A stretch of DNA of 64,000 nt from Cyanobium sp. Tous-M-B4 (GCF_024345395.1 NZ_JAGQBA010000003.1:124001-188000); one strand, 5' to 3'; positions 8,822 to 18,882 are shown, counted from the stretch's first letter. Numbers and translations are program-made. The notes: generated from the sequence alone by a model not told the origin.

Positions 8822-9667
8822 TTGAGCCCCCTTGCTCCGCTGCTTGCCAGCTCCCCAGCCGTGCCAGTTGTGGTGGCCCTACTTGGAGCCTGCGTGGGCA
8901 GCTTTCTCAATGTGGTGGCCTGGCGCCTGCCGCGGGAGGAATCGATTGTGCTGCCGCCCAGCCACTGCCCCCGTTGCGGCAGCCGGCTGCGCTGGTTTGA
9001 AAATGTGCCCCTGCTGGGCTGGTTGCTACTGCGTGGCCGCTGTGGCCACTGCGGTGCTCCGATCTCCTGCCGCTACCCCCTGGTGGAGCTGCTTAGCGCC
9101 GGGCTCTGGGTAGAGGCCCTGCTGGCCCAGCCGAGCGCCATGGGCCCTAACCCCCAGCCCTGGCTGCTGGTAGCCGCAGGCTGGCTGCTGTTGAGCTGGC
9201 TGCTACCGCTGGTGTTGATCGATATCGATCGCCTCTGGTTGCCCGAACCCCTGTGCCGCGTTGGCCTGTTACTTGGCCTGGCGGTGAGCGCAGTGATCGG
9301 CTTCCAGCAGGGTGACTCAATCGGCCGAGAGCTGCTGTTTCACCATCTGGTGGCCGCCGGAGTTGGCCTGGTTGGCTTTGAAACGGTCAGTGCCTTGGCC
9401 CACAAGGCAATCGGCCGGCCGGCCCTCGGCCTGGGAGACGCCAAACTGGCTGCCCTGCTGGGGGCTTGGCTTGGTCTCACCGGGCTTGGCATCACCGTGA
9501 TCCTGGCGGTGTTTGCCGGGGCGGTGCTGGGCAGCATCGGCCGGCTCAGCGGCCTGCTGGGCAAGCACCAGCCCTTTCCCTTTGGCCCCTTCCTTGCAGC
9601 TGGTGGGGCCGCCGTGTGGCTACTCGGCAACGACCTATGGCTGGCCGTGCTGGGGCTGGTGTGGTGA
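8822..9667 (+). CDS. pilD: Prepilin peptidase / N-methyltransferase (A24 family)
   Basis: Cleaves and N-methylates type IV prepilins at the inner membrane, for pilus assembly and natural transformation. Eight or so hydrophobic segments span the 281 residues. [17 protein letters not shown] is the family signature; the zinc-binding cysteines lie in [18 protein letters not shown] and [18 protein letters not shown]. The two catalytic Asp residues lie in [12 protein letters not shown] and in [12 protein letters not shown] (the GxGDxKL motif). The TTG at 8822 gives a typical length; an ATG at 8762 would overlap the preceding frame. Confidence 0.9.
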   Translation: MSPLAPLLASSPAVPVVVALLGACVGSFLNVVAWRLPREESIVLPPSHCPRCGSRLRWFENVPLLGWLLLRGRCGHCGAPISCRYPLVELLSAGLWVEALLAQPSAMGPNPQPWLLVAAGWLLLSWLLPLVLIDIDRLWLPEPLCRVGLLLGLAVSAVIGFQQGDSIGRELLFHHLVAAGVGLVGFETVSALAHKAIGRPALGLGDAKLAALLGAWLGLTGLGITVILAVFAGAVLGSIGRLSGLLGKHQPFPFGPFLAAGGAAVWLLGNDLWLAVLGLVW

Positions 9668-9704
9668 AGCGCCTTTAATAGGTCGAGCTGTTGGTAAACG
9701 CCGC

Positions 9705-10580
9705 ATGTCGCTGTTCGACTGGTTTGCGGATCGCCAGAAAAATGCCCCAACCGTGCGGGTCACCCAGGAGCAGGAGGAGGGCGACGGTCTCTGGAGCAAG
9801 TGCCCGGAATGCAGTTTGGTGGTGTATCGCAAAGACCTGGTGGCTAACGCCAGCGTTTGCAAGGGATGTGGCCACCACAACCGCATCGACAGCCCTGAGC
9901 GCATCGCCCTGATCGCCGACCCGGGCAGCTTCGAGCCCATGGATACCGGCCTCTCACCCACCGACCCCCTAGCCTTCAAGGACCGGCGTAGCTACGCCGA
10001 TCGCATCCGCGACAGCCAGCAGAGCACTGGCCTGCGCGACGCCGTGGCTACCGGTATCTGCAGCACCAGTGGCCTGCCCCTGGCCCTTGGAGTGATGGAT
10101 TTCCGCTTCATGGGCGGCTCGATGGGTTCGGTGGTGGGCGAGAAGCTCACCCGCCTGATCGAAACAGCCACCGCCCGGCGCATACCGGTGCTGATTGTCT
10201 GCGCCTCCGGTGGTGCCCGCATGCAGGAGGGGATGCTGAGCTTGATGCAGATGGCCAAGATCTCCGGCGCCCTGGAGCGGCACCGCCAGGCAGAGCTCCT
10301 TTACCTACCCCTGCTCACCTACCCCACCACAGGGGGTGTAACCGCCAGCTTCGCCATGTTGGGCGACTTAATCCTCGCCGAGCCCAAGGCCCTGATCGGC
10401 TTCGCCGGCCGCCGGGTGATCGAGCAGACCCTGCGAGAAAAGCTGCCAGAGGGCTTCCAAACCGCCGAATACCTGCGCGACCACGGCTTCGTGGACGCGA
10501 TCGTGGATCGCACTGAATTCAAGGCAACCCTGGCCAGCCTGCTAACCATGCACGGCTGCCGTGAAACGGTGCCGGCATGA
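9705..10580 (+). CDS. accD: Acetyl-CoA carboxylase carboxyltransferase subunit beta
   Basis: Beta half of the carboxyltransferase that makes malonyl-CoA, the first committed step of fatty acid synthesis. The 291-residue protein starts [12 protein letters not shown] and has the four-cysteine zinc ribbon ([22 protein letters not shown]) at about 28-50. The crotonase-fold acyl-CoA site follows: [35 protein letters not shown] and [16 protein letters not shown]. Its stop overlaps the next ATG (ATGA). Confidence 0.96.
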   Translation: MSLFDWFADRQKNAPTVRVTQEQEEGDGLWSKCPECSLVVYRKDLVANASVCKGCGHHNRIDSPERIALIADPGSFEPMDTGLSPTDPLAFKDRRSYADRIRDSQQSTGLRDAVATGICSTSGLPLALGVMDFRFMGGSMGSVVGEKLTRLIETATARRIPVLIVCASGGARMQEGMLSLMQMAKISGALERHRQAELLYLPLLTYPTTGGVTASFAMLGDLILAEPKALIGFAGRRVIEQTLREKLPEGFQTAEYLRDHGFVDAIVDRTEFKATLASLLTMHGCRETVPA

Positions 10581-10981
10581 GCGGCCTGCGCCGGGCAGCC
10601 CACTCTCTGCTGCTGCTGTTGCTGGTCTTGGGGATCTTGGCCGCCACGCCTGGAAGGGCCCTAGCTGGCCCGGTCGACTGGCATGAGGTGGCCAGCACCA
10701 GCGAGGGACGCCAGTGGTGGGATGGCGGCAGTCTGCGCACCAGCCGAGGCGGCAATATTTCGGTGCTGACACGCTTCCAAAAACCTGTCAGCGAGGAGCA
10801 ACCCAGGCCCCTATCCGATCTCTACGTGATGGAAATTGACTGCGGCCAGGAGCTGTTCCGCGACACCTCTATCAACGGCCTACCCCAGTTCAGGGCTGAA
10901 TGGCAACCAGCATCGGGAGACAACCTGATCAGCAGCGTGATCGGCGAAGTTTGTGCCACCGCAGCCGAGGGCCTCTCATGA
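10577..10981 (+). CDS. Hypothetical exported protein
   Basis: A 134-residue protein with a clear signal peptide (residues about 7-31, [20 protein letters not shown]) and a mature part of about 100 residues. The mature part ([48 protein letters not shown]) has the short beta-strand pattern of surface-adhesin E-like domains and two cysteines that might form a disulfide; the resemblance is loose. It overlaps accD at its start and the oxidoreductase at its stop, both as ATGA, so it is translated as part of that operon. Function unknown. Confidence 0.7.
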   Translation: MSGLRRAAHSLLLLLLVLGILAATPGRALAGPVDWHEVASTSEGRQWWDGGSLRTSRGGNISVLTRFQKPVSEEQPRPLSDLYVMEIDCGQELFRDTSINGLPQFRAEWQPASGDNLISSVIGEVCATAAEGLS

Positions 10982-12096
10982 GCGCTCCTCCGCTGAAGGT
11001 GGCCATTGCTGGCCTGGGCTTTGGCGAGGCCGTGCACCTACCCGCATTGCGCGCCTGCCCCGGCACCGAGCCGGTGGCCCTCTGGCACCCGCGCCCCGAG
11101 CGACTGGAAGCCGCCTGCCGCAGCGCCGAACTGCCTGGCCACAGCGACTTCGATGAGCTGCTGGCCAATCCGGCCGTCGAGGCAATCGTGATTGCCACCC
11201 CGCCGGGGCCACGTTTTGATCTAGCCAGGCGCGCCCTGGAAGCGGGCAAGCACCTGCTGCTGGAGAAGCCCGTAGCCCTCAACGCCGAGCAGATCGAGAG
11301 CCTGCAACGGTTGGCCCTGCAGCGGGGGCTAACCGTGGCGGTCGACTTTGAATACCGGGCCGTTCCCCTGTTCCAGCAGCTCGCCGACCTGCTGGCCAGC
11401 GGCGTCCTCGGTGAATTGGTGCTGGTGAAATACGACTGGCTGATGGGCAGCCGAGCTGACGCCTCGCGCCCTTGGAGCTGGTATTCCCAGGCAGCCGAAG
11501 GGGGCGGGGTGCTGGGAGCACTGGGCACCCATGCCTTTGACACCCTGCACTGGCTGGTGGGTCCAAGCCACTCCCTTAGGGCCCAATTGAGCACGGCAAT
11601 TACCCAGCGGCCCCTGGCCGATGGCAGTGGTCGCCTAGCCGATGGCAGTGGTCGCCTAGCCAGGGTGGATGCCGAAGACATCGCCTTGGTGCAGCTGGAG
11701 CTGGAAACACCCCTGGGGCAGAAGGTGCCGGCCCAGCTCAACCTGGCCTCCGTGACCCGCAGGGGCCGGGGCTGCTGGCTGGAGCTGTATGGCCGTGACG
11801 GCACCGCCGTGCTCGGCTCCGACAACCAGGCCGACTACGTCCATGGCTTTGGGCTGTGGCACTCCCAGGCGGGAGAGCCATTGCGGCCGGTGGAGGCTGA
11901 TGAGCGCTGGAGCTTTGCTCGCACCTGGGCCGATGGCCGGATTGCGCCGGTGCAGCGCATCCACAGCTGGTGGAGTGCGGCGGTGCGCGAGGGCCGACCG
12001 ATGCTGCCTGGCTTGGGCGAGGCAGTGCTGAGTCAGCGCTGCTGCGACTGGGCCCGCCTGGGAGCTGCCCAGGGCACTCCAAGGGGCATCCCCTAG
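10978..12096 (+). CDS. Gfo/Idh/MocA family oxidoreductase
   Basis: NAD(P)-dependent oxidoreductase of 372 residues, substrate unknown. The Rossmann domain starts [20 protein letters not shown], followed by [21 protein letters not shown] and the EKPVALN motif that carries the family lysine. The C-terminal domain has [21 protein letters not shown]. An exact 21-bp duplication (11617-11658) inserts a repeated seven-residue unit (ADGSGRL) into a loop, in frame. The ATG at 10978 overlaps the upstream stop. Confidence 0.88.
   Translation: MSAPPLKVAIAGLGFGEAVHLPALRACPGTEPVALWHPRPERLEAACRSAELPGHSDFDELLANPAVEAIVIATPPGPRFDLARRALEAGKHLLLEKPVALNAEQIESLQRLALQRGLTVAVDFEYRAVPLFQQLADLLASGVLGELVLVKYDWLMGSRADASRPWSWYSQAAEGGGVLGALGTHAFDTLHWLVGPSHSLRAQLSTAITQRPLADGSGRLADGSGRLARVDAEDIALVQLELETPLGQKVPAQLNLASVTRRGRGCWLELYGRDGTAVLGSDNQADYVHGFGLWHSQAGEPLRPVEADERWSFARTWADGRIAPVQRIHSWWSAAVREGRPMLPGLGEAVLSQRCCDWARLGAAQGTPRGIP
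11617..11661 (+). repeat. Two exact 21-bp tandem copies inside the oxidoreductase gene
   Basis: The 21-bp unit starting GCCGATGGCAGTGG occupies 11617-11637 and 11638-11658, and GCC of a further copy follows. Being a multiple of three it keeps the frame and duplicates ADGSGRL. This looks like a recent slippage duplication in a surface loop. Confidence 0.9.
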
Positions 12097-12137
12097 AGTC
12101 GCCCCCAGTTCAACTCCCGACCCCGAGAGGTTTTCCC

Positions 12138-13211
12138 ATGGCGCTCGTTCCGCTTCGGCTGCTGCTCGACCATGCCGCTGAGAACGGCTATGGCATCCCT
12201 GCCTTCAACGTAAACAACCTGGAGCAGGTGCAGTCGATCATGGAGGCGGCCAGTGAGACCGACTCTCCGGTGATTCTGCAGGCCTCCCGCGGTGCCCGCC
12301 AGTACGCCGGTGAAAATTTCCTGCGCCACCTGATCCTGGCCGCAGTCGAAACCTATCCCGACATCCCGGTGGTGATGCACCAGGACCACGGCAACAGCCC
12401 TGCCACCTGCTTTGGTGCTGCCGCCAACGGTTTCACCTCGGTGATGATGGACGGCTCGCTGATGGCAGACGCCAAGAGCCCCGCCAGCTACGAGTACAAC
12501 GTGGCTGTCACCAAAGAGGTGGTGGACGTGGCCCACGCCATCGGCGTGAGTGTGGAAGGCGAGCTGGGTTGCCTGGGTTCCCTGGAAACCGGCATGGGTG
12601 AGGCCGAGGACGGCCATGGCTTCGAGGGCAAGCTCGACCACAGCCAGCTGCTCACCGACCCCGCCGAAGCAGCCGATTTCGTCGCCAAAACCAAAGTTGA
12701 CGCCCTGGCGATCGCCATCGGCACCAGCCACGGCGCGTACAAGTTCACCCGCAAGCCCACCGGTGAAGTGCTGGCCATCAGCCGCATCGCTGAGATCCAC
12801 AAAGCGATCCCCAACACCCACTTGGTGATGCACGGCTCCTCCTCCGTGCCCCAGGAGTGGCTGGACATGATCAACAAGTTCGGCGGCGCCATCCCCGAGA
12901 CCTACGGCGTGCCCGTCGAAGAGATCCAGGAGGGCATCCGCAACGGCGTGCGCAAGGTGAATATCGACACCGATAACCGCCTCGCCTTCACCGCAGCTGT
13001 TCGGGAAGCGGCCTTCAAGGATCCCGCCAACTTCGATCCCCGCCACTTCAACAAGCCTGCCCGCCAGTACATGAAGCAGGTGTGCCTGGATCGCTATCAG
13101 CAGTTCTGGTGTGCAGGCAACGCCAGCAAGATCAAGCAGCGCGACATCAACTACTACGCCGGCCTCTACGCCAAGGGCGCCCTTGACCCCAAGGCAGCAG
13201 TCGCAGCCTGA
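12138..13211 (+). CDS. fba: Fructose-bisphosphate aldolase, class II
   Basis: Condenses glyceraldehyde-3-phosphate and DHAP, and the sedoheptulose equivalent, in the Calvin cycle and gluconeogenesis. The 357-residue zinc enzyme has [14 protein letters not shown] near the start, the zinc ligands in [53 protein letters not shown], and the phosphate site [14 protein letters not shown]. This is the CbbA-type class II A enzyme of cyanobacteria. An AGAGG element lies about 8 bases upstream of the ATG. It ends at a double terminator shared with the convergent UPF0182 gene. Confidence 0.96.
   Translation: MALVPLRLLLDHAAENGYGIPAFNVNNLEQVQSIMEAASETDSPVILQASRGARQYAGENFLRHLILAAVETYPDIPVVMHQDHGNSPATCFGAAANGFTSVMMDGSLMADAKSPASYEYNVAVTKEVVDVAHAIGVSVEGELGCLGSLETGMGEAEDGHGFEGKLDHSQLLTDPAEAADFVAKTKVDALAIAIGTSHGAYKFTRKPTGEVLAISRIAEIHKAIPNTHLVMHGSSSVPQEWLDMINKFGGAIPETYGVPVEEIQEGIRNGVRKVNIDTDNRLAFTAAVREAAFKDPANFDPRHFNKPARQYMKQVCLDRYQQFWCAGNASKIKQRDINYYAGLYAKGALDPKAAVAA
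12708..12715. repeat. HIP1 octamer GCGATCGC (one of at least ten)
   Basis: The highly iterated palindrome of cyanobacteria occurs here and at 17423-17430, 25051-25058, 39018-39025, 39676-39683, 55270-55277, 62026-62033, 62944-62951, 63100-63107 and 63917-63924. A random 8-mer is expected roughly once or twice in a GC-rich window of this size. Confidence 0.9.
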
Positions 13212-13251
13212 TCTAGCCATACCCTCCTAATGCTCCAGCCATGGAGATCAC

Positions 13252-13299
13252 CGGGCCCCTAACGGGGCCTTTTTTATGGCCCCTTAAGGGGCCTTTTTC
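13252..13299. terminator. Double hairpin terminator between fba and UPF0182
   Basis: Two stems follow each other: GGCCCC/GGGGCC around a TAAC loop with a six-T run (13270-13275), then GGCCCC/GGGGCC around TTAA with five Ts (about 13293-13298). The stems carry T-runs for the plus strand; for the minus strand gene, which stops at 13298, the downstream stem can also pair but its T-run is short. It mainly serves fba. Confidence 0.85.
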
Positions 13300-16111
13300 A
13301 TAAGCCCGATCGATTGGCTGGGCCTGGGCCTGGCGCCAACAGGGAGGCAATCGCCCGGTCCAGGGTGGTTTCCATCGCCACCCTGGTGCCATCGCTTACC
13401 ACCACGCGAGTGAGGGTAGGCAGCCCACCGTTGCGGGCCTTGAGATAAACGGGCTCCACATAAAGCAGCGCCTCGCCCACAGGTACCACCAAGAGATTGC
13501 CCTGAATCACCTCCGATCCGGCCCGATCCCAGAGACCAAACTGCTGGCTGATGCGCGGGTTCTGGTTAATCAGGGCCTGAACCTGCTCCGGACCGAAGAT
13601 TGGCGTTTGGGTTGGGAAGCGCAGCAACACCAATTCGCCGTAGTTGGGGGCGTCGCTGCGGGCCGCCAACCAGGCGGCCAGGTTGGGGCGGGCCAAGGGA
13701 GTGAGCGGCTGCAGCAGCAGGAATTCAGGCGGCAACTCTGGGGTGAGCTGGGCGCTGATGTGATAAGGCTTCACCGGAATCTGGCTGCGCCCGTAGAGCT
13801 CCTTGGGCACCTGCCACACGTCATCACCGCTGTAGAAAATGCGCGGATCGGTGACGTGATACCGCAGTAGCTGGGAGGTCTGCAGCTCGAACTGGCGCTG
13901 GGGATAGCGAATATGGGCCTGCAGGGGTTTAGGCATCGCCGCTAGCGGCTGAAAAAGATCCGGAAACAAGCGCTGCCAACCGACGATGATTGGATCATCC
14001 GGTTCGGCCACATAGAGCACGGCCGTGCCGTTGTAAGCGTCTACTACCGCCTTCACCGAATTGCGTAGATAGCGGATATCAGCGTCGCCAGGCACGGCAG
14101 CGCTGTATGGATAGCTGCGGCTGGTGGTAAAGCCCTCCACAATCCAAAACTGGTGTTGATCGCGGGCGAAGGGACCGGGCTTATCGAGTTGCACCGACAC
14201 CAAATAGGGATCGCCTTCGAAGCGCACAAACGGGGCCATGCTGCTCAGGCGCTGGCGAACTTCCCTGCGCAGTAGCAGTCGGGTCTGGGGGGTAATCGCC
14301 CCCTGCATAAGCAACTTCGGCTCTCGCAGATATGTGGCCGCGGCCAGCCGGCCCCAAGCAGAGCCGATCGGCACACCAGCTGAGCCGCCGTAGTGGGTGT
14401 AAAGATTTTCGTCACCCTGGGGGTAGTCAAACTCCTGCACCTTGGTGGGAGCAAGGGCATAGGGCGACACCAGTGCCCCGAAGTAGAGGCTGGGCTTGCC
14501 GATGGGGATGCCGGCGCGCACCTGGGCGGTGGTGATGCCCAGCTGGGCATTGCCCTGAACCCTGGTTGATGCACCTAGGTCGCTAATGAAGTAATCGGGC
14601 AGGCCATCGGGACTGCTGGTGTTCACCGGCGAAACCGTGAAGCCGTAGCCATGGGTAAACACCAAATGGGTGTTAAGCCAGGTGCGAGCTGCCGGAGGCA
14701 GGGAGGCCTGATCTAGCTCCCGCGCCGTGATGATCACCAGCTGGCGGCCCAATCCCTGGTTTGGCGCCAGGTTGTAGCGGTCCACCGCAGCGGCAGAGAA
14801 GCGGTAATACACCCGCAGCTGCTGCAGCTGGCGGTTGGTAGAGAGCAGGGGCTGACTATCCCAAAGGCGAATGTTGCGCAGGGTGGCCTGGCTTGCCTGC
14901 ACATCAGCGCGGGTGAGACGCCGGCGTGGCTTTACGAAACGAGTGCTGATGCCATCAAGTTGGAAGGCTGCCCGGGTAGCCCGGATTGAGCGCGCCAGAT
15001 AGGTGGTTTCCAGCTGCAACTCCCGCGGCCTAACCAGCAGCAGCTGCAGCACCGGGGTGAGAGCGACCTCAAGCAAGGGCACTAGCAGCAGGGCCAAGGA
15101 AACAGCCCCAAGCAAAGGTCCCCGAATGCCCCGGCGCGGCAGGGGCAGCAGCAGGGCGACAGCCGTGAGCAGGGCCACCAATGCCGCCATGGTGCGCAGG
15201 GGCAACACCAGATGGACATCGAGCCAGCCGGCACCGGGCACGCTGCCGGCGGTGCTGAGCAGCAGTTGGTGGCGGCCAAGCCAAAAACTGCCAGCTACCA
15301 GCAGGGCCAGCGAGCCCAGCGGCCAGCGCAGCTGCAGCAGCTGGGCTGGGGTGAAACCGTGGAAACGGCCATCGCTTAGCTGGGGGGGGCGGGCCAGCAG
15401 GCCCCAAAGCCCCGCCGCCAGGTGGCAGGTGCCAAGGGCAAGCAGCAGGGTTAGCCCTAGGGCCAGGGCAGGGAAACGCACCATGCCGAAGCTGATATCG
15501 GCCCAGAGCATCGGCTCCCGCACCCCACTGTCAGGAGCCAGCAAGGCCAGCGACCACACCCCCCAAGCTCGGCCCAGCACCGTGGCCGTGGCCAAAGAGG
15601 CCAGCGCCGCCACCAGCCGGGGCGCCCGCCGCGGCCAGACCAACAGGGCTACCAGCAGCCCGGCCAGCAGCAAAAGCAGGGAAAACGGCAGGCCATTGAG
15701 CAGGGTCAAACCATGCAGCCGCCGGGGATCGAAGGGGGTCAGCACCAGGCGCTGGGCCAGGCGCAATAGCAGGGCCAGCGGCACCAGCTGGGCCAGGGCG
15801 AGCAGCCCCAGGGCGGCGGCATAGCCAGCTGGGGCCAGGCCAAAGCGCCGCTCGTCGGGGTCTGCCGAGCCTGAGCGCCAAAACCGGCTCAGCCAGCCCT
15901 GCAGCACCAGGCCCAGCCCCAAGCCCAGGCCCATCAAGCCAACCTGCAGCAGCCAGCGGCGCAGCAGTACCGGGCCTTTGTCAAATTGCTCAAACCAGCT
16001 CCACTCCAGCCAGAGACGGGCCCCCAGCACGCCGAGTCCCAATAGAAGAGCCAGGCCCAGGGTCACGCTGACCGCCGCACGCAGGGAGGCAGACAAGGGG
16101 CGCCTTGGCAT
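13298..16111 (-). CDS. UPF0182 family membrane protein
   Basis: A 937-residue protein. The first third (about 1-350) has six or seven long hydrophobic helices (GLALLLGLGVLGARLWLEW, LLLLAGLLVALLVW and others). The large C-terminal part (about 360-930) is soluble, presumably on the outer side of the membrane, with conserved patches such as RLTRADVQASQATLRNIRLW, THGYGFTVSPVN, YYGGSAGVPIGS-like VGGSAGVPIGSAW and YVEPVYLKA. The length and layout match UPF0182, widespread in actinobacteria and cyanobacteria and of unknown function. It converges on fba. Confidence 0.88.
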   Translation of the reverse strand: MPRRPLSASLRAAVSVTLGLALLLGLGVLGARLWLEWSWFEQFDKGPVLLRRWLLQVGLMGLGLGLGLVLQGWLSRFWRSGSADPDERRFGLAPAGYAAALGLLALAQLVPLALLLRLAQRLVLTPFDPRRLHGLTLLNGLPFSLLLLLAGLLVALLVWPRRAPRLVAALASLATATVLGRAWGVWSLALLAPDSGVREPMLWADISFGMVRFPALALGLTLLLALGTCHLAAGLWGLLARPPQLSDGRFHGFTPAQLLQLRWPLGSLALLVAGSFWLGRHQLLLSTAGSVPGAGWLDVHLVLPLRTMAALVALLTAVALLLPLPRRGIRGPLLGAVSLALLLVPLLEVALTPVLQLLLVRPRELQLETTYLARSIRATRAAFQLDGISTRFVKPRRRLTRADVQASQATLRNIRLWDSQPLLSTNRQLQQLRVYYRFSAAAVDRYNLAPNQGLGRQLVIITARELDQASLPPAARTWLNTHLVFTHGYGFTVSPVNTSSPDGLPDYFISDLGASTRVQGNAQLGITTAQVRAGIPIGKPSLYFGALVSPYALAPTKVQEFDYPQGDENLYTHYGGSAGVPIGSAWGRLAAATYLREPKLLMQGAITPQTRLLLRREVRQRLSSMAPFVRFEGDPYLVSVQLDKPGPFARDQHQFWIVEGFTTSRSYPYSAAVPGDADIRYLRNSVKAVVDAYNGTAVLYVAEPDDPIIVGWQRLFPDLFQPLAAMPKPLQAHIRYPQRQFELQTSQLLRYHVTDPRIFYSGDDVWQVPKELYGRSQIPVKPYHISAQLTPELPPEFLLLQPLTPLARPNLAAWLAARSDAPNYGELVLLRFPTQTPIFGPEQVQALINQNPRISQQFGLWDRAGSEVIQGNLLVVPVGEALLYVEPVYLKARNGGLPTLTRVVVSDGTRVAMETTLDRAIASLLAPGPGPANRSGL

Positions 16112-16249
16112 CAGAAGTCGGTGCAGAAGCTGAGGCTAGGAAGCCCTGGCCCATCAGCAAGCCCAAGCCTCAAATAAATACCCGATCTCTTTAGTCGGAA
16201 TTAAATCGACGTCTCGGCCAGCGCTGTTAATCTCAGGCCACTGCTGGGC
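16112..16249. promoter_or_regulatory. Divergent intergenic region UPF0182 / thrC
   Basis: This 138-base gap between divergent genes is more AT-rich than its surroundings (around 16170-16230, with AAATAAATA, GGAATTAAATCG and GTTAATC) and probably holds both promoters. No clean -35/-10 pair can be fixed by eye. thrC begins at a GTG (16250) in the sequence GTGACTGTGACT. Confidence 0.4.
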
Positions 16250-17521
16250 GTGACTGTGACTGCCACCCTCTCCCGCTCCACCTTCACCGGATTGCGCTGC
16301 AAGGAATGCGGCCATCCCTACGAAGCGAGCGCTCGCCACGTCTGTGAAGACGTCTGCTTCGGACCGCTCGAAGTTGTCTACGACTACGAGGCGATCAAAA
16401 ATCGGGTGAGCCGGGCCACGATTGAGGCGGGCCCCGCTTCCATCTGGCGCTACCGCGAATTCCTGCCGATTGAAGGCGATCCCATCGATGTAGGCACGGG
16501 CTTTACGCCGTTGCTCAAGGCCGGCAACCTGGCCAAGCGGCTCGGCCTCAAGAGCCTCTACATCAAGAATGACGGCGTCAACATGCCGACGCTTTCGTTT
16601 AAGGACCGGGTGGTGAGTGTGGCCCTCACCCGCGCCCGGGAGCTGGGCTTCACCACGGTGAGCTGCGCCTCCACCGGCAACCTGGCCAACTCCACCGCCG
16701 CCATCGCCGCCCACGCCGGCCTCGACTGCTGCGTGTTCATCCCCAGCGATCTGGAATTGGGCAAGGTGCTGGGCACCTTGATCTACAACCCCACCTTGAT
16801 GGCGGTGCATGGCAACTACGACCAGGTGAATCGCCTCTGCTCCGAGGTGGCAAACACCTTCGGCTGGGGCTTCGTCAACATCAACCTGCGCCCCTATTAC
16901 TCCGAGGGCTCAAAAACCCTGGGCTACGAGGTGATCGAGCAACTGGGCTGGCAACTGCCAGACCACATCGTGGCGCCCCTGGCCTCTGGCTCCCTGTTCA
17001 CCAAGATTCGCAAGGGTTTTGACGAATTCATCAAGGTGGGGCTGGTAGACGAAAAGCACGTCCGCTTCAGCGGCGCCCAAGCTGAGGGCTGCTCCCCGAT
17101 CGCCCAGGCCTTCGCGGAAGGTCGGGACTTCATCACTCCGGTGAAGCCCAACACGATCGCCAAGTCGATTGCCATCGGCAACCCGGCAGACGGTCCCTAC
17201 GCCATCGACATCGCCAACAAAACCAATGGCAGCATTGCGGCAGTCAGCGACCCCGAGATCATCGAGGGCATCAAGCTGCTGGCTGAGACCGAGGGCGTTT
17301 TCACCGAAACCGCAGGCGGTACCACCATCGCCGTGCTGAAGAAGCTGGTGGAGCAGGGCAAGATCAATCCTGACGAAACCACCGTGGCCTACATCACCGG
17401 CAACGGTCTCAAGACGACTGAGGCGATCGCCTCCTCCATCGGCGAGCCCTACCTGATTGAGGCCCAGCTCGACAGCTTCAAAGCGGCCTGGGCAAAAGCG
17501 CAAGCCTCCCAGCAGCACTGA
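16250..17521 (+). CDS. thrC: Threonine synthase
   Basis: Converts O-phosphohomoserine to threonine using PLP. The 423-residue protein has an N-terminal four-cysteine zinc ribbon (LRCKECGHPYEASARHVCEDVC, of which at most 20 residues are conserved contiguous), then the PLP Lys in LSFKDRVVSVAL, the Asn/Ser loop CASTGNLANSTAA, and the phosphate loop ASGSLFTKIRKG. ETAGGTTIAVL lies near the C terminus. This zinc-ribbon form is common in cyanobacteria. GTG is the only start that keeps the whole ribbon. A MoaD/ThiS-type gene follows after 54 bases. Confidence 0.95.
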   Translation: MTVTATLSRSTFTGLRCKECGHPYEASARHVCEDVCFGPLEVVYDYEAIKNRVSRATIEAGPASIWRYREFLPIEGDPIDVGTGFTPLLKAGNLAKRLGLKSLYIKNDGVNMPTLSFKDRVVSVALTRARELGFTTVSCASTGNLANSTAAIAAHAGLDCCVFIPSDLELGKVLGTLIYNPTLMAVHGNYDQVNRLCSEVANTFGWGFVNINLRPYYSEGSKTLGYEVIEQLGWQLPDHIVAPLASGSLFTKIRKGFDEFIKVGLVDEKHVRFSGAQAEGCSPIAQAFAEGRDFITPVKPNTIAKSIAIGNPADGPYAIDIANKTNGSIAAVSDPEIIEGIKLLAETEGVFTETAGGTTIAVLKKLVEQGKINPDETTVAYITGNGLKTTEAIASSIGEPYLIEAQLDSFKAAWAKAQASQQH

Positions 17522-17575
17522 TTACCACCAACGCTGATCACCCCACCCATTCCCCACGCCCCTCCAATCCCGGCC

Positions 17576-17851
17576 ATGGCAGTTCAGGTTCTCATCCCCA
17601 CCCCCTTGCAAAAGTTCACCAACGACGAGGCCAGCGTTGATCTCGATGCCTCCAATGTGGATGGCCTGATCGATGCCCTCGAGGGCCGCTACCCGGGGAT
17701 CAAGGGTCGGTTGTGCGATGAGGCAGGCAAATTGCGCCGCTTCCTCAACGTCTACGTAAACAGTGAGGACATCCGCTTCCTCGACAACCAAAGCACCAGC
17801 CTCAGCGACGGTGACGAGGTTTCGATTGTTCCCGCCGTGGCCGGCGGCTGA
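17576..17851 (+). CDS. MoaD/ThiS family sulfur-carrier-like protein
   Basis: A 91-residue ubiquitin-fold protein that ends in the diagnostic Gly-Gly ([10 protein letters not shown]). [13 protein letters not shown] begins the fold and [22 protein letters not shown] precedes the final strand. In this family the terminal glycine is adenylated and turned into a thiocarboxylate that delivers sulfur. Best known members serve molybdopterin, thiamine or, as CysO, cysteine synthesis. The position 54 bases after thrC, a PLP enzyme, recalls actinobacterial CysO-CysM, so a role in amino-acid sulfur chemistry is possible but unproven. Confidence 0.88.
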   Translation: MAVQVLIPTPLQKFTNDEASVDLDASNVDGLIDALEGRYPGIKGRLCDEAGKLRRFLNVYVNSEDIRFLDNQSTSLSDGDEVSIVPAVAGG

Positions 17852-17913
17852 CCGAAGCCTCTAGGCGCAAGCCAAGTCCTAATAGTGTGCAGATCTCGCG
17901 AGGAGCCAGAGCA

Positions 17914-18882
17914 ATGACCCAGGCCCCGATCCAATCGATCCCCACTACCGGCTGCGCCCAGTGGCAAGCCAAGGCCCAGCTGTTCGACTACCGCCAGGCT
18001 GCCAATCCGGTGCGAGCTGGGCTAACCGAACCGATACCTCTGCGCCAATGGGACCCAGCCCTGCACCAGTCAGGGCCCACGGCGGTGCTGCCTCTCGATC
18101 TCAGCAGCGAGCTCGGCTGTAGCTCCCCAGCCACCAGCCCCGGCCTAGCGGCCAACTTTTTGCGGATCGAAGCTGGTGAAGGCCTCAAGGCAGCGGCAAA
18201 CGCCACCAGCTTGCTTTTTTATGTGTTGCAAGGATCGGGCAGCCTCGAGCGTGCTGGCGCGCCGCAGCTTGGCTGGAGCGCTGGAGATCTATTTGTATTG
18301 CCAGCTGGCGAGCCCCCCCTGCTAACTGCAGAGGCCACCAGCGTTCTCTACTGGGTGCACGACGGCCCCCTGCTCAGCCACCTCGGCGTCGAGGCCAGCA
18401 CCGCCCGCTTCGAGCCAACCCACTACCCCGCCGCCCTGCTGCAGCGCGAACTAGACCAGCTACTCGCCGATCCCAGCGCCGCTCGTAGCAACCGGCTGAG
18501 CCTGCTGCTGGCTAACAGCGATCTACCCCAAAGCCGCACCGTGACCCACACCCTTTGGGCCATGCTCGGAGTGGTTCCTGCAGGCGCCATCCAGCCACCG
18601 CACCGGCACCAGTCGGTGGCCCTTGATCTAATCATCGATTGCGACCCGGGCTGTTACACCCTGGTGGGCACTGAGCTCGATGCCAGCGGCGCCATCGCCA
18701 ACCCCCGCCGCATCGACTGGCAGTCCGGTGGGGCCTTCATTACACCGCCGGGCTACTGGCACGCCCATGTCAACAGCAGCGAGCGGATTTCCCGGTTGCT
18801 GCCGATTCAAGATGCCGGCCTACACACCTACTTGCGCAGCCTCGACATCCGCTTTTCCGGAGGCCTTCAGGGCAACAGCTGA
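17914..18882 (+). CDS. Double cupin protein, gentisate 1,2-dioxygenase-like
   Basis: A 322-residue protein with two cupin barrels. The first (about 85-155) has FYVLQGSGSLERAG and WSAGDLFVLPAGEPP. The second (about 215-290) has GAIQPPHRHQSVALDLIID with metal-type histidines (HRH) and WQSGGAFITPPGYWHAHVN with another His. This resembles gentisate dioxygenase-type bicupins, but ring cleavage in this organism is not supported by any neighbour. The ATG at 17914 has a good ribosome site (GAGGAG). Its last 63 bases overlap the 3' end of the convergent ftsH-like gene. Confidence 0.78.
   Translation: MTQAPIQSIPTTGCAQWQAKAQLFDYRQAANPVRAGLTEPIPLRQWDPALHQSGPTAVLPLDLSSELGCSSPATSPGLAANFLRIEAGEGLKAAANATSLLFYVLQGSGSLERAGAPQLGWSAGDLFVLPAGEPPLLTAEATSVLYWVHDGPLLSHLGVEASTARFEPTHYPAALLQRELDQLLADPSAARSNRLSLLLANSDLPQSRTVTHTLWAMLGVVPAGAIQPPHRHQSVALDLIIDCDPGCYTLVGTELDASGAIANPRRIDWQSGGAFITPPGYWHAHVNSSERISRLLPIQDAGLHTYLRSLDIRFSGGLQGNS

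Noticed and set aside
12093-13220. Long open frame on the minus strand opposite the aldolase gene (375 codons)
   Set aside because: It mirrors fba in the GC-rich reading frame; the aldolase motifs show the plus strand to be coding.
15003-15824. Plus-strand frame opposite the UPF0182 gene (273 codons)
   Set aside because: Composition is Ser/Arg/Pro-rich and lacks any domain; UPF0182 is convincing on the other strand.
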